A DNA stretch of 64,000 nt from Gremmenia infestans (Eukaryota; Ascomycota; Leotiomycetes; Helotiales; Hamatocanthoscyphaceae). The notes beneath the pieces are model-generated. The model saw only the letters and a program-made list of their open reading frames with translations. It was not told where the DNA came from and did not search any database. Positions 1-12,884 of the stretch are shown here, piece after piece (position 1 is the stretch's first letter; each line of letters starts with the position of its first letter). Position numbers and translations under genes: made by a program. The DNA lies in NCBI GenBank assembly GCA_032629725.1, contig JAFEVB010000001.1, positions 620,001 through 684,000 on the forward strand, read 5' to 3'.

Positions 1-1358
1 TCACTCTGTGGTATCCGAACGCCAACGCTATTGTTCCGAAAGAAAAAGAAAAAAGCGCCCTATTTTGCCCATTCCCATATGTACGAATCGGATTCTCAAG
101 AGTTTACAAAAGGGTATACATACGAAGTCTGATCATCTTTACTTCCTGACCACATTATGACATCGGCCGGCGATGTCTTGGTTGCAAGAGTCTTGTTGTA
201 CGCGTCATCGCCAGTTGTGGCTTTCTTGAAGAAACCCATCAAGTTGCTGGCCACACCGCCAAGATCACCTTGACTGTATGATGAGATGGCGCTAAGGAGA
301 CCTTGTCCAGCTTCCTTTGCCAAGTTGGGCTCCTTGAGAACACCTTGGGTGGAGTAGATATACGGCAGATCCAGAGCAGTTCCGGAATGGCAGGAATCGA
401 AGATTGCAGTCAGTCGCACACCGGGTTGCAGTTGTGTTACCATGATTCTATGCATTTCGTCATCGACAATGTGTCCCACCTGTCTGAAGTCTACAGGGTA
501 GATAACCTCATCATATCCGTCCTCCTCGTCGCCATCGAGGTCTTTGGTTTGGCCACCGTGACCTATGATAATGTTAACAATTGTAATCATGAGGGTGAAA
601 ACAAATTAGTGGCCTACCTGAATAATGAAAGAACAAAGAGTCATTGGGACGAGCGTCCTTGACCAACCAGTGCATTGCCCTTAATATGTTCTGCTTCGTA
701 GGTTGACTCATTGGGTTCTGCTGGTCATCTGTAAGAAGAACCATATCGTCTCTCTGGTAACCGAAATTCTCGTGCAAAAACGCTGACATGTTCTTCACAT
801 CATTGATACATCCTCGCAATTGCCCTCTTTGTCCAAAATAGTTGATCCCAATCAATAGGGCCTTCCGTTTTCCCGTACACGCCGAATACTGGAAAGCATA
901 GCCTTGTGGTGCACCCTGGCCGAAGTTTTGCATGCCGGATGGAGGGGGAGGCGGGGCTTGATGGTTGCCGTTCACATAACCGTTCGAGTTCACCGAGGGC
1001 ATTGGTGCTAGCAGACAATTAGCTTTTCAAATAGTCCAAATGTGCCCAAATCTGTCACATACGAGGTCTACCATATTGTGGGGCATTTGGCGGAACACCA
1101 TTGTAGCCGCCATACTGCTGTGGGGGAGGTTGGGAGTAGCCATAAGGCTGTTGAGGCGGCGGAGGTTGCTGGTAGCCATAGCCTCCTTGCTGTGGAGGAG
1201 GAGGCCCGTAGTTTTGCTGAGGACTGGAATTATTAGCATTAATACTCGGAACGGAGGAGCCTCGAATCCTACGGGTAGTAGTTTGGCTGGGGTGGGTACT
1301 GCTGAGGAGGTGGTCCTCCGTATCCTCCGTTGTATCCAGATCCTGGGTAACCTGACAT
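1..1358 (-). CDS. MCA1: Metacaspase (caspase-like cysteine protease), 3' end outside the window
   Basis: Type I metacaspase, an Arg/Lys-specific cysteine protease of the caspase fold linked in fungi to stress-induced death and protein quality control. Exons read on the minus strand are 1358-1273, 1223-1063, 1007-618 and 562-124, with good GT/AG borders; a fourth intron opens with GTATGT at 123 and the last exon lies at or beyond position 1. Residues 1-100 form a Pro/Gln/Tyr/Gly-rich prodomain starting MSGYPGSGYNG. The p20 domain follows, with the catalytic dyad His (HGG, about residue 214) and Cys (DSCHSG, about residue 270), and the core strand KRKALLIGINY. The C-terminal p10-like end is missing only because of the window edge. 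The ATG at 1358 directly precedes the Gly/Tyr-rich prodomain. Family call very sure; last exon unseen. Confidence 0.95.
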
Positions 1359-4300
1359 ATCTTCTCGTTGTATGTTTCCACGGAGGAGGGGGGTAGAGCG
1401 GGTATGTATTGGTTATCGGCTTGACGCCGAGGGGCGCTTCGGGCTGACGTTGAAAATCTCTTCGGGGCTGGATTCTCGAGATGCGGACCTGATCCTGAGA
1501 TAAACCTTGAACAAAGAGGAGCAACAGGAAGCTTTATAGCTTGTGGTCTATCGAATTTCCACGATAACGTGGGGCAGGGGAGGGGGAAAAGAGCTTGGAC
1601 AGTGATGTCGTGGATCACTTTAGCGCGGACGTTTTAGAGATAGGTGGTCAGGTAGTGTTCTGTAGCTCCGGGGGAGAGCTAAGAGGAAGGGCTGAGTATG
1701 TAGGTACGTGGATGTATTTGACGATGGGTGAAGCCAAGAAAACTCTTATTTTGCTGGGGTTGGTACCTAGTGGTGGAGGTGGTGGTGGTGTCTGGACTCT
1801 GGAATGGGTGAGAGTTTGGAGCGGTGCGGTGCGGTGCCGGAAAAGAGGAGGAGACGTTAGCGGCGATGCGATGAGTTACGTACGGAGGTACAGTACGGAG
1901 TTATCCAGGCCAGGATGACTCGCTTAAATTGACCATTACATTACATTACACTACAATAGAACCTCTGCAACTCTACTCTTTAACTACCTACCTACCTACC
2001 TACCTACCTACCTACCTACCTATACTCAGCAAGAAATAGCACAGCTCAACAAAACAAAACAATACAAACCAGACCCCAGCTGATATCTTCCCAGAAAGCC
2101 ACATGTCACTGACCCATGCGTCCACGTCCAATACATATCTACCTATCCCCCTCAGAACCTGGTCGACCTGACCTGATCTGTAAATGATCCTTGTCCTGCG
2201 CATGGGCGTGAAAAGACGAGCCTAGACCAAACTACATACGCGTCTACTTAACTTCCAGACGTGGACACTCTTCGCAAGGCTAAAGCCAAAAGGAGGTCCC
2301 TAGCCATGCCATATACAGGGGTCCGCTTACCAATACTCTGGTACCGGTCCATGAGGCACGCAATACAGTAAGGTACACTACGGAGTACCGACTCAAGTTG
2401 GCTAAGGTAACGCTACTACTCCATACCAGCAGTCACTCCAAATCAGGAGCTGTACTGCGATAATGGACTATCTTATCTTTCTATTTCATCTCAATCATGA
2501 AAGCCAACTTTACAGTACATTGGAACTAGAAGGGGTATAGCAAGCAGAAGCCGAGTCAATCAGAGATTCATGTCACCCAGCACTTCTCAGCATCAAACTC
2601 TTGCAGAGGATTGGACCATTTCTTCTGTCAAATTAGTCCAAATATGCCATTACTACCCAAGGATCCTAATTTACAGGAGATTACCGCAGCAGTTGTACTC
2701 TACGCTATAACCCAAGTCGGAGACCGCCACAAAGGAGAGAGATGTCTGCACTGAACAAGTGACAATTGATTGGAAGAAATGGAGCATGCATCACAACAGT
2801 TGTCAGTTGTACCATAGTCTTGAAGCGCGGAGGTTGCTGTAGGTTTGACGGAGTGTCCGAGGTATCAAAATTGTGGCTTGCGCCCAGCTTGTGTTGTCGT
2901 TAACTCCGACCTATCAAAGGCCTCAATCTTTGCTCGCCTACCGAGGTATGCTTGCTTATGGCATATGCAGCTGCAGCTAACCTTATCGAAAAAGGACAAC
3001 ACAACACCACAAAGAAGAGTTTTCTCCATATCGTTACTGGATAACTCGATGCTCCTCATTTCAGCCTGCCCGTCAATTTTGTACCACGCTATGCTATGCA
3101 GCCTGCAAAACTTCGACTATTTTTTGATGCTCGAGTGTTCCGAACCAACCAACGGTCTGTTTTGAGCTAGACACTTGCGGATCAACCCGTCGAGTCTGCA
3201 CAACCTCTGCTGTATACCTTACCTGTACAACCTCTGGGGTATATCTTACCCATATGCACAGGCCAATGTCCACGTGCACAGTTGGATACTGCCATCACAA
3301 CCCCACCAATTGAGGACATGCCGGTTTCGCACAGCCATCCAAAGAAGCCACAATGACTGCCAGTCTTCGCATTTTTCATAGAAGACTAACACAAAGGTTA
3401 CACGTCGAGCTGACGGATCTAAAGGCTTTACATGCAATGCTGATCTGCCGTCATCGTTTCGTCTCCAGTGAGACGGTTTGCCACAGCCACAAGGCAGCGC
3501 ACAGGTCTCTTTCCATCCTACCTTATACAAGGGATGTGGCTATTCTCTGCTCTCCCCAAAGCTGGAGCGGGAGATCTTCATCCCCTCATCCGCCCTCTTA
3601 TTGATCAATTAATCCGGCTGTATTGCTATCAGCTTTGTCCATCAACGCCCCTTGACCTGTGGGGTTGCCGATACAACTGTGCTCCTCTCCTCCCCTGTGG
3701 TTCAACCTGCATCGACGATCAAGCTTCGCCATCCAGAATCTTCCTTGCTCATGCAAGTGTTCAGCCTCAGGTTCGAAATAGTACACACTAGTCTCCGCGA
3801 ACTTGCTTCAGTCATCTTCAACCGTTATGCTTAAATTGAGTGCCTCTCTTTCATGTCAGCAAATTAATTCGAGCTTATGGGAGTCCCTCTTGTGAGCTGC
3901 CGCATTTCTGTCATACCTTTAACTTTATATCTGAGACACAACGCTACTTTGTCATCCTTCTATACTTGCACCTATTGCTTATATATCCAGTCAGCATTTC
4001 TTATACTGTTGCCTAAATCACTGCAACTCTGACTCCACTATGCTGGAAAATATTTGGGTTTCGCTCTTTGGAGTCTCACAGATGAAGTAAAGCCTGCACA
4101 AAGCTCTCCCCCAATTAAATCCCAGATTGAGACAAGAGTTGAGGGACCTCTATAATACCCCCAAAACTTCACATTTCTACCCGAATGTCCAACTTTCATT
4201 CCGATAATGCGTATTTCATGTTCTACGTGATCGTTTTTTCTTGCGTCAAGTCAGATGTTGTTAAAGTTGATGCTATATATTGGCTAACCTACTCATTGTT

Positions 4301-5168
4301 TGGGCTGATGCTAGCTTCCACACGATGATGGAATTTTGATGTCTCTGAGTCAACCAATTGGCTGACCCAACTCACAAGATTCCATTCCGGGCAAAGAAAT
4401 CAATTCGCGGTTACTGGTTACCATAAGGCCATTTGTGGAAGTTTACAAGTCTCCGACAACCATACCACTCATTCTACCGATACTAGTCAAAAAGCAAGTT
4501 CCATTCAACCCGGAGCCAGACAGATTGAAAAGCGCAGAACCTTCACATAGCCAACTCCGCTACCACTCATCGTCCATCTTCCAAAGCAACGTCAAAAGCA
4601 GCACAATCAAGGCTCTAGCTTTCTCGCAGACTATGTGAAAGCAACATCTATCTCGCACACGAATCACAATAAAGATACTCTGAGTACACAGATAGCCTAC
4701 GAGCTTTTATATTCAATAATAGGCTAGTATTATAAGTAAGCTTCACAACCATTTCAAAATACCGCAGGTATTGCTATACTACCGATTGGTTTGCAGCAGT
4801 TGTAAACATTTATTTCTAGTGTTACGAGATTAGATACCAGATAAGTTTAATCAAGAGAGGGACAAGAAATAGACAACTATAGCGCAATTCTATGTATTCA
4901 TAATCCGTAACTACCATTGCTATCTATGCATCCATCATAATTCCCGTGTGCTATGTAAGGAATATCTCTTTCCCTGTTCTTGTTCTTCGTAAAGCTCATT
5001 CATCAAAATACAAAGCCAGAATTGGAATGTGGATATCATCGCTTGCTTTCACATGCCCATTTCATTCCCAGGTCCAGCACGTGTAAAACACCCTATAATC
5101 CTTCCTTGCTCTCCCCATTGACCCCTGGAGAACTTTCTTTCCCGAATCATCAATATATTCATACACAT
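1359..5168. other. 3.8-kb spacer without a supported gene
   Basis: This lies between the metacaspase start and the UBP2 stop. Short open frames exist on both strands (for example around 2845-3165 and 3468-3791), but none has a recognisable domain, consistent coding bias or joinable exon structure. It holds a CTAC tetranucleotide tract near 1984-2022 and copies of a TACGGAGT motif near 1881, 1894 and 2379. The half nearer 1359 probably contains the metacaspase promoter; the 5 kb end would hold the UBP2 3' UTR. Confidence 0.6.
1984..2022. repeat. CTAC tetranucleotide microsatellite
   Basis: About ten tandem copies of CTAC (TACC in other phase) in the metacaspase upstream region. The same unit recurs near 23003-23033 and 26338-26354, so it is a common simple repeat of this genome. 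Confidence 0.9.
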
Positions 5169-8100
5169 CTACCAAGGCTTTCCATTCGCATCCACGCCGT
5201 TGGTGGGAACAGCCTCCCATATACTAAGTGGGGCCTGACCAGGAACGGTGGAAATAGGCGGCTTCGGCCTCAATGGTCGTGGCTTCACATGCTCTACATG
5301 TCTCACGCCTCTATTGTCATCATCTTGCATCACTACTCCTTCGTCTTCCATCTCGCCTGCCCAAGTATCCGTAACATCCATCGCGTCCGGGACATCCCTA
5401 TATACAGCCTGGACCAGATCCGTCTTGTCTTGACTCCTCACATAGGCAAGGTAGTACGGCGTTCCACCACCTATTTGATGAGGTTCAAAGATCTCCTTCC
5501 GATCGTTCACTATGTCCACATGATCATCGTTGTATTTTCGCCAGATGTCATTTTCGAAATCGTAGATGTAGATCCAGTAATGTCCGCCTCCAGCCTCGCC
5601 GCGATGAATGAAAACCGTTTGAAGTTTGTATTCATACTGATGCATGTCCATGAACTGTTCGCTCAGTCTACGCTTGAGTTTGTCGATTGCCGTGTCGATA
5701 GTCTCGAGCTCCTCGACAATTTCGGCAGCCCGCTCTGCGATGGCTTCGGGGAGACCAGACTCAATGGGAATACCCGTCAAGTTTTCCTCCTGGATGCCGA
5801 CAACCAAGTTCTTAGCTTCCAACAGCGCATCAGGAACTGCAAGTTCCGAATTCTTGCCTTTCAGAGACTCCTGCCGAGCTTCGAGCTTTCTCAGTTCTGA
5901 TTTCCATTTCCATGTGTCACGCCGGCGATGCATCAAAGACGATTCTGGGTCAGCGTCCATGTATCTATCAAGGTAGATAGTCTCGGGAAACGTGACCGGA
6001 TTCTGATTTTTTGAGGCGAGTTGCTTGACTTGGTCGAATTGCGTGCGTTGGATTTGGATTTGTAGGATTGGGGGAAGTTTATCGACAGAAGAGTGTTGCG
6101 GAACAAGGGTATTGTCAATGTGGACGAACTGCTCATCAAAAAAGACATCGAGAGCTTCGTAAATGTCACGGGGCCCTGAAAATGCTGGAAATACGTTGAG
6201 ACTTGCAAAAGCCTCTACCTTTCTCTCGAGGGTCTGCGCCTTTTGAGAGTAAACCACATTCGAACCGTAGAAGGTGTCTCGGATAATGTCAATCTGCTCG
6301 CCCGATCGTTCATCGATACTTGTTGGTTTTATAGCACACTGCAACCGGAACATAACGTTCCCAATCACCTCTGTGACATCTTGTTGAGAGCCAAATCTCC
6401 AAAGATCATCATCAGAGATCTGTTCCTTGCTTTCGTTTATCTGGACAACAAGTCCTTGTTTGTTTCGCGGCGGCACGGGCGGTGGCTTTTCGGGAGCAGA
6501 TAACACTTTCTCCTCATTGACGCCATCCTCACCGTTGAGCATAATTGCATCCCCTTCCAAGTCTTTACCATCTACAGTAATTGGTTGATCATCATCGCCT
6601 GTCTCGGTGGTTGGAGAAGATTCTGTATTGCCGCTAACCGCCTCATTGTAGGTAGGAAGAGTATCAATATTGACAAGGGTTGCTTCGCTGCTTACAGAGC
6701 CATTCTCCAGGTTCTTGTCACCAGGATGGTCGATCATTTCAATGTCTTCTTTAACCGGAGCTGGCGAAGAGCGCGATGGCGAAGTCTGTGGACGAGGCTC
6801 TGGGCCGTATATAGGATATGTGGATGAAGATGCTGCGACGTTTACTCCTCGAGGGCTACTAACGGAAGCTCGGCGGAAGTTCGCGGCTGCAGCTGAGCTA
6901 AAGAGTGTCAGCTCTGCGAGGTCCCTGGTGGGCTTGATCGAACTTGTCGACGCGGTCTTGAGATTTTCGAAAAGGCTGTGTAATTCATCCACGACTAGAA
7001 CCTGTCAGCCTCCTACACATCTTCCATCGGTAATTATTACTTACACTTCTGAGCTTTGGTAATCTCGGCCTTCGCGACACTTCGCCCACCGACTCTCTTC
7101 TTCTTGATATCTTCTTCGCCAAGAGGCATGCGATGGTCTTGGAAATTCATCACAACATCCCTAATGGCCTTGACGGTGTAGTAGTACTGTAGAAGACTGT
7201 TCAAATAGCATGTATTGCCGATGTTATCGAGACCAATGGGCTGATCTGACGTGCTTCGAGCTGGTGCTACGATGGCATTTGGGTCGTCAAGCTTTGCAAA
7301 TAGATAAGTACTGGACCTTTCCAGCGCAATGGCACGTAAGGCCTCGGCATAGTGATCCCTTGACCCAGCCCCGACATCCTTGGTGAGTTCTTGGTAGTAC
7401 ATGAAGACCAACTCATCTTTGGCTGTGCGGTCTTTGACCTGGAGTCGACGGTATGCTTCATCAATGGAAATATTAGTTATGGTTCCAGATTCCATATCTG
7501 TAGCTGCTTGTTGCAGATGGTAGTCGTTACGCTTATTTGCAATGACTCGCATTGCTCGTGCGGCTTTAGTTGTATCTCCATCGCTGGCCTATTGTTCCAA
7601 GTCAGGTAGGTGTCTAGTCACATATAGGTATGGGAGGTCGACATACTATTGCAACGGCCGAAGCCTGAACCATATCTGGCGGGGTCTCTGTCGATACATT
7701 CAAAAACTCCATGGCCTCCTCGTAAGTCATCGCCCTATCGTTCGCGAGTGCAGCAATCCTGTCGCTGTTCCTAGCTTTCGCGATAATAAGCAAATGCTTT
7801 TTGCATTCCTCTTTTGTACGTGGAGCTGATTCGATTCTCGACCTGTAGAGACCCATGATGTGATCATCTTCTTCCGGTGTCTTGTAATCTAAGCCAAAGT
7901 AATGGTAACCTTGCTCGATAGCTTGCTGTCCATATTCGCCAGCTGACTCGACAAGAGCCACTTTGGTTTGCAAGTCAGCACTTTCTCGTCCGTTGGCTAT
8001 TCCTGTTAAGCAGTCCAAATAGTATGGTTTATTTTCCGGATCACATTGACACTGGCGTTCATAAGCCCAGATTAACAAGTCGTCTGAAAAGTCATGTAAA

Positions 8101-9308
8101 GATCCTAGGCTGGCATAATGTGGGTGAGAAGGGACTGAAAGATCTACCGTCCTTGACCTTGCAGTCACGGGGTAGTCGACAAATCGGAGGCTCCGTTCGA
8201 TAGCCTTTCGAGCTATTACTGGCATGAGTTCAATGCGCGAAGCTCCTGAAGCCTGATATTCGCTTTCTGGACGCATTTTGATTTTTAATTGGAGCTCGAC
8301 TTCAACATCACCGAGAAATTCACGGTTAGCATCCGTAGTCTGGGGAAGAGTCCAAAAGTAGCTCGGACCCTCCTGAATGAAGGATGTTAGTATAATTGAT
8401 AGCGCTGTGTAGTCAGATAGGTAGGGAGCACTTACCCCTGGTTCGGAACTTTCCACCTCTGTGGAAGTAAAACCCAAGTATTCGAAGAGGGGCTCACATT
8501 CTGGTCCAAATGCAAGCATATACTTCTTATTCCGTTTAGCGATCCGTTTGGCCTGACCGGTCCGGGCATCAATAAGATACTGTCGAAGGTATCCCAACAC
8601 TTGGAGTGGTACTAGCGGTCCAAGGCCCGGATATCTCTCTGGCTCTGCTTCGATCTCTTTCCTTCCACGGTTGTGGACCTTTGAAGCAGTGAGAATGAGG
8701 CCGAGGAGATTAGGCGTAAGTTTTGGGGGGCTTATCCTGATCTCAACCTTACATGGGCAGAGGTCCCCCGAGCACACAAAGCTATGGATCTCGGCGACAG
8801 ACTTATATCTGTTCTCGTCTTGTGGTGGGTAGATCGTCTCCACGAGTCGAAAATGGTGCAGTCGATTTTCAAAATCAGACAGCTGACAAGCTACCGAATT
8901 CTCTTTCCACTGTGTATAATCCACCTTGATATCGAAGTACCATCGACATTCGTAGCAATATGTCGATACCACATACTGCGTTGTCTCATCTGGGTCTTCG
9001 TCGGCAGAGAACGGGGCAACTGTTTGGCCTTGCTTCAACATAAGCTCATGCCGACAGTCGAAGTCTCCCTTTCTTGGTGGGACGGCAGGAACCTGAGACT
9101 CGCGAAAGTGAGGGGCATCTTCAGCAAGAAGGTTCCGCTGGTCCTTCTGTGCTCGATATCTTGGGTCATAGTCGAGCAGATCTTCGATCAGTCTTGGCGC
9201 AGTCTTCCCTGTGAACACCATATCTATTAGTTTGGGTCACACGTTGGGCAGTCCTGGGACAGTATAAATAGACACACCTGGTCCACGAGGTCCCTGGAAA
9301 CCCGCCAT
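5169..9308 (-). CDS. UBP2: Ubiquitin carboxyl-terminal hydrolase, UBP2 family
   Basis: A large deubiquitinase of the USP family. In yeast, Ubp2 trims Lys63-linked chains and opposes the Rsp5 ligase. Exons are 9308-9278, 9208-8436, 8372-7647, 7588-7045 and 6994-5169, giving 1299 residues, close to the 1272 of yeast Ubp2. The Cys box GLDNIGNTCYLNSLLQ carries the nucleophile near residue 637. The His box GGHYWIYIYDFENDIW (His about 1163) is followed by YNDD. A regulatory N-terminal half of about 600 residues precedes the catalytic core, which contains a long insert with a Pro-rich PPPVPPR stretch, as in fungal Ubp2. Exon 1 encodes only MAGFQGPRGP; splicing at 9277/9209 gives the conserved start GKTAPRLIEDLL. 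Intron 8373-8435 is 63 bp and has no stop. It shares a 405-bp promoter with the complex I gene. Confidence 0.93.
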
Positions 9309-9713
9309 CACAACTCAGCTATCTGCCAGCTCTGAACCGTCACTTGCACCGCTCTCGCCCAGCGAAGAGCTCTATTTGTGACAGCTCAAGTTGGTAGCTC
9401 TTTCTGGGACCTCTCAACGCAGTTGGAAGGCTAGGAGATTCCGGTAGGTGTTGGACAATTACTGCAACGAAATATCGAGTGAATTTGAGAATTTGGTTTG
9501 CTGGTGACAAAGCATACGCAAGTCTGTCTCTTACAGTTGATCTGCCTAAGTATATGGGGAAGTATAAATAAGGCTAGCGCCGGGTACAAAAAGCAGCGCT
9601 CCGATAAGGTACCTAGAGCTCAACAGCCGAGCCAGCCTCAAATTTGACGACGACAACAACAACAATACCGTACAACTACCCTTTCCAAATTTCCCTCTGC
9701 TGCATAGGTCACC

Positions 9714-10455
9714 ATGGCATCCGGGGATGTTCAATACCATCCAAAGGATGCGCTCAAGGAGGCCGCTACTGCCTCAATGATTACAGGATCCGCGGGCGCC
9801 TTTTTCTCCGCAGTCCAGAATACCTTGACCAAGAGAAACCACGGACCTTGGGGCATCTTCACACGAACCGGAAGCACAATCGTAGTTTTCAGTATGGCTC
9901 TCAAATGTCTAGGAACTGTAGGGTAAATCTAACGGTTGCATAGCTATTATGGGCGGAGCCTACGAGTTCACAAAAAACGCAGCCGCCAATCTACGAGAGA
10001 AAGACGATAGCTTGAACCCTGCTCTTGGAGGACTCTTCGCAGGTGCTGTGATGGGATTGAGGCGTGAGGATCTATGTACAAGCATTTGGCGTGGATTTGG
10101 CTAACACGCAATTAGGTGGCACAACTCCTTCGGTCTTGGGATACGGTGCTTTGACAGCAGTTGTTATGGGAACATACCATTACACGGGTGCAGCTCTTAC
10201 GGGATATAAGAAGGACAAAGAGATAGACGAGTTTGAGCGGAAACAATTTTTGAGGAAGAATCGTCGGGTCCCGATTGAACAGACCGTAGCAGAGTTAGGG
10301 GAAGGGAGAGGTATGAACACACCCGAACAGTATAGCTTCTACGGCTAACCTTTAATTTTCCAGGCATATATCCTCCCGGTTATGATGAGAGGAGGAAGGA
10401 GAGAATCAAGGAGAACTATGGCATTGATGTACCAGCAAAGTCAACTCACTCATAA
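9714..10455 (+). CDS. NADH:ubiquinone oxidoreductase accessory subunit, NDUFA11/B14.7-like (Tim17/22 fold)
   Basis: An accessory subunit of mitochondrial complex I in the inner-membrane arm, homologous to mammalian NDUFA11 (B14.7) and the Neurospora 21.3-kDa subunit. It belongs to the Tim17/Tim22/Tim23 superfamily. Exons are 9714-9891, 9944-10063, 10116-10310 and 10364-10455, giving 194 residues. Small-residue-rich membrane segments are visible: ATASMITGSAGAFFSAV, a GGAYEF segment, LGGLFAGAVMG and GYGALTAVVMG. The C-terminus is charged (YPPGYDERRKERIKENYG). The first intron is 52 bp with a GTATGG donor inside apparently open sequence and a CTAAC branch point; reading through would hit a stop at about 9925. 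Start chosen at MASGDVQYHPKDAL. No cleavable presequence is obvious, as is usual for this family. Confidence 0.87.
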
Positions 10456-11140
10456 GGCATGACTGGCTCCTTGACTCACTTGTATTGTACATACGAAATT
10501 TGGCATTCTAAAATCAGCTTGATCCTTTGTGGCATTTTCTATCATTGTTCCCTGGTCTTCATAGATGATACGGTGTGTAAAGGTAGCGTTCCAGCATATT
10601 CATTAGAAGCCTGCGGAATTGGGTACTTTGAAGGATACGCCTCTCATCAAATCAGTAACCGCCTTCTACAACCTGTCTTTATTTATCGACCAGTACAACT
10701 TCTAGAGCTACTGTACCTCCATAGAGCTTGTAGATGTGTAAAGTCACGTGTTAGAAGTTGTTTGCCCCATTTGCCCCGCACTTCAAACATAGTCTATTGC
10801 GTACTCTAGCAAATGGTATGACTTTTTGAGGTTATTCTGTAACTGGCAAGGTGTCCATGCAACAGTGCATCATGACTCTCACTGCCACTCGAACAAGCTG
10901 ACCAGTCCTCACAATAAGAAGGAGGCATCAAGCGCAAGAAACTTCCTCGCTATCGATAGACTCAAGGGGCTCCGGAACAACCACCAAAGAGAGAGTACCC
11001 CTACTCCCCTACTACTTTGCACTAAGACCGCCTCTGATATCATTGTGTCCTTCGAAACATAATACCATTCAGTGTTGTTCCTCGTATCCGTATCACTATT
11101 TCGTTCAAGTCGAGGGAGCAATTCGTGCTACTTGATCAAG
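10456..11140. other. Spacer between the complex I gene and TBCC
   Basis: 685 bp with short unrecognised open frames (10459-10809 and 10826-11062 on plus) lacking domains. Probably the 3' UTR of the upstream gene plus the cofactor C promoter. Confidence 0.5.
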
Positions 11141-12447
11141 ATGGAAGCTGCTATACCAGAGTTTGATCGTACTGGCTCTCAATCTGACTTGAAGGACCGT
11201 TTCTATAGATACTTTCAAGAAGCATGCACCGGTAAACGTCTTTCCTTGTGTGTAGATTCTATTCTAATTTCTTCAGAACTACAGGAGAGGATGGCTCAGC
11301 TGGAGTCTCTCTCCTTGGTCGGCGGCGAGAGAAAGGATGCCGTTGATCATCTTCTGGCTGAAATTTCAAGGCTCACGAACGAAGTCGCGGATCTCACCGG
11401 ATCCGTTCCTGCTTATGACCAGCGAATTTATTCACAAGTAAGGAGGATATCGATGTTGTTTGGTGTGGGCTAACTTTATAGGCCATCAAAGCTCTCCAAG
11501 AGAAGCTGCAAGAGACTCGGGCAAGGTTGGAGCCAAAGCCAAGATTCCAGTTCAAGACCACGCACAAGAATAAGTCAGCTATATCTATCAAGGATGCAGC
11601 TGAATTGGCCGCCCAGAAGGACATTGAACCTCCTGGTGACAAGTCAGGCCTTGGTTCTTCAGACGAATCATCCCTGGCTACGACCCCAGCCAATCTTATC
11701 ACGCCACCAAATGAGGTTGATTCGAAGGACACTATTGGAGATCTTCCATCATTCCCGAAGAATTACAATGAAGAAATCATGAAACTTGGCGGCGGGCCAG
11801 TTCGGAAGCCAAGCTTTTCGCAGGCAACGAATGTCAATATATCTAATCACACCGGTCTCCATATCATTCTCCCCTCATCAGCCTCGCACGCCACTTCCTC
11901 TGGGTCCTTGACTAAGCTCAATAGATGCATTGTCGACATGTCAGTACCTACAGCGAATGGTGCTCCTTTTGCTGGTCTTGCACTGAAGAACATCAAACAT
12001 TCCCTGATAATTGCTGGTCAAGTGGCTGGTGCTGCTCATATCACTGGAGTCGAGGATAGCATCATCGTTGTTGCTTCGAGGCAAGTGAGAATGCATGATT
12101 GCAAGAATGTAGATATCTACCTACACTGTGCGAGTCGTCCCATTATTGAGGACTGCAGCAATGTTCGATTCTCTCCTATCCCAGAATGCCATGTAAGCTC
12201 TTGAAACCGTTTGGGATACCTGAATACGCTAATTATTCTACAGAAGGTTATCGGCGCGGAGCCTGTTGTCAATCAATGGGATCAGGTTGATGATTTCAAG
12301 TGGCTCAAAGCCGAGCACAGTCCAAACTGGAGTATCTTACCGGAAGATCAGAGGCTCAAAGAAGACGTTTGGGTGACAGTCGTTCCAGGTGGACCGGGAG
12401 TTGGTCTTGACGATATTCTAAAAAAGACTGGACTTACTGGTCGATGA
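11141..12447 (+). CDS. Tubulin-binding cofactor C (tubulin-folding, GTPase-activating)
   Basis: Cofactor C acts last in tubulin folding, stimulating GTP hydrolysis by beta-tubulin in the cofactor D/E supercomplex to release alpha/beta dimers. Exons are 11141-11231, 11277-11437, 11482-12192 and 12244-12447, giving 388 residues. Residues 1-100 form a helical spectrin-like N-terminal region. A linker follows, then the C-CAP/cofactor C-like beta-helix at about 180-350. The segment ASRQVRMHDCKN matches the family site that carries the arginine finger, and CASRPIIEDCSNVRF continues the solenoid. The end is the typical WLKAEHSPNWSILPE type. Intron 1 (45 bp) is a multiple of three without a stop; splicing joins EACT to ELQERM. 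The start ATG precedes MEAAIPEF. No single fungal gene name assigned. Confidence 0.92.
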
Positions 12448-12884
12448 GAACGTATGTCACATGTATATTGTGAAGACCAAAGTGGCCTTAAGGAATATCA
12501 ACAACGGGCAAGAAATGCGGGTTGATTGGTATACAAGATTCTGCCCCAAATCCAATCTGATGCTTGTTCCAGCGTTGGAATTATGTCTGTATTATAGTGG
12601 TGGAGTTAAATCCATTTCCTTTGGTAGGAGCACTAAGAAGGTATGAATGGTTGATTCATCCCCAGATATGGTAGCCTCAAACCCGCAGTTTCAGCTGGTT
12701 GATCTACAATACTTCGTCGTACTTCCCGAAGAGCACGTAAAGGCTTGGCAGATTGGCGAAGTAGTCGCCCATTTGTCAGTATGGACTGGGCCATGTCCAA
12801 GGCTCAGCAAGCTTCCAGCTTTAATGCCCTCTTCTGCCATTCTGCAATAAGGTGCTTTAGAAGTGATTCAAGATTCAGCTCGCA
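12448..12884. other. Convergent 3' spacer, TBCC and MED9
   Basis: 437 bp between two genes that converge, so it should contain both 3' UTRs. The only open frames are unrecognised and overlap the antisense of MED9. No other element seen. Confidence 0.5.

Noticed and set aside
2845..3834. Several overlapping frames of 60-107 residues on both strands
   Set aside because: No domain, no shared frame after trying splices, and no coding bias difference between strands; treated as spacer.
4980..5900. 306-residue plus-strand open frame
   Set aside because: It is the antisense shadow of the last UBP2 exon, which has clear deubiquitinase motifs; the plus frame has no domain.
8784..9230. 148-residue plus-strand frame
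   Set aside because: Antisense of the UBP2 N-terminal exon.
9923..9943. A 21-bp intron in the complex I subunit gene
   Set aside because: Too short for splicing and gives a wrong frame; the 52-bp intron at 9892-9943 gives the right one.
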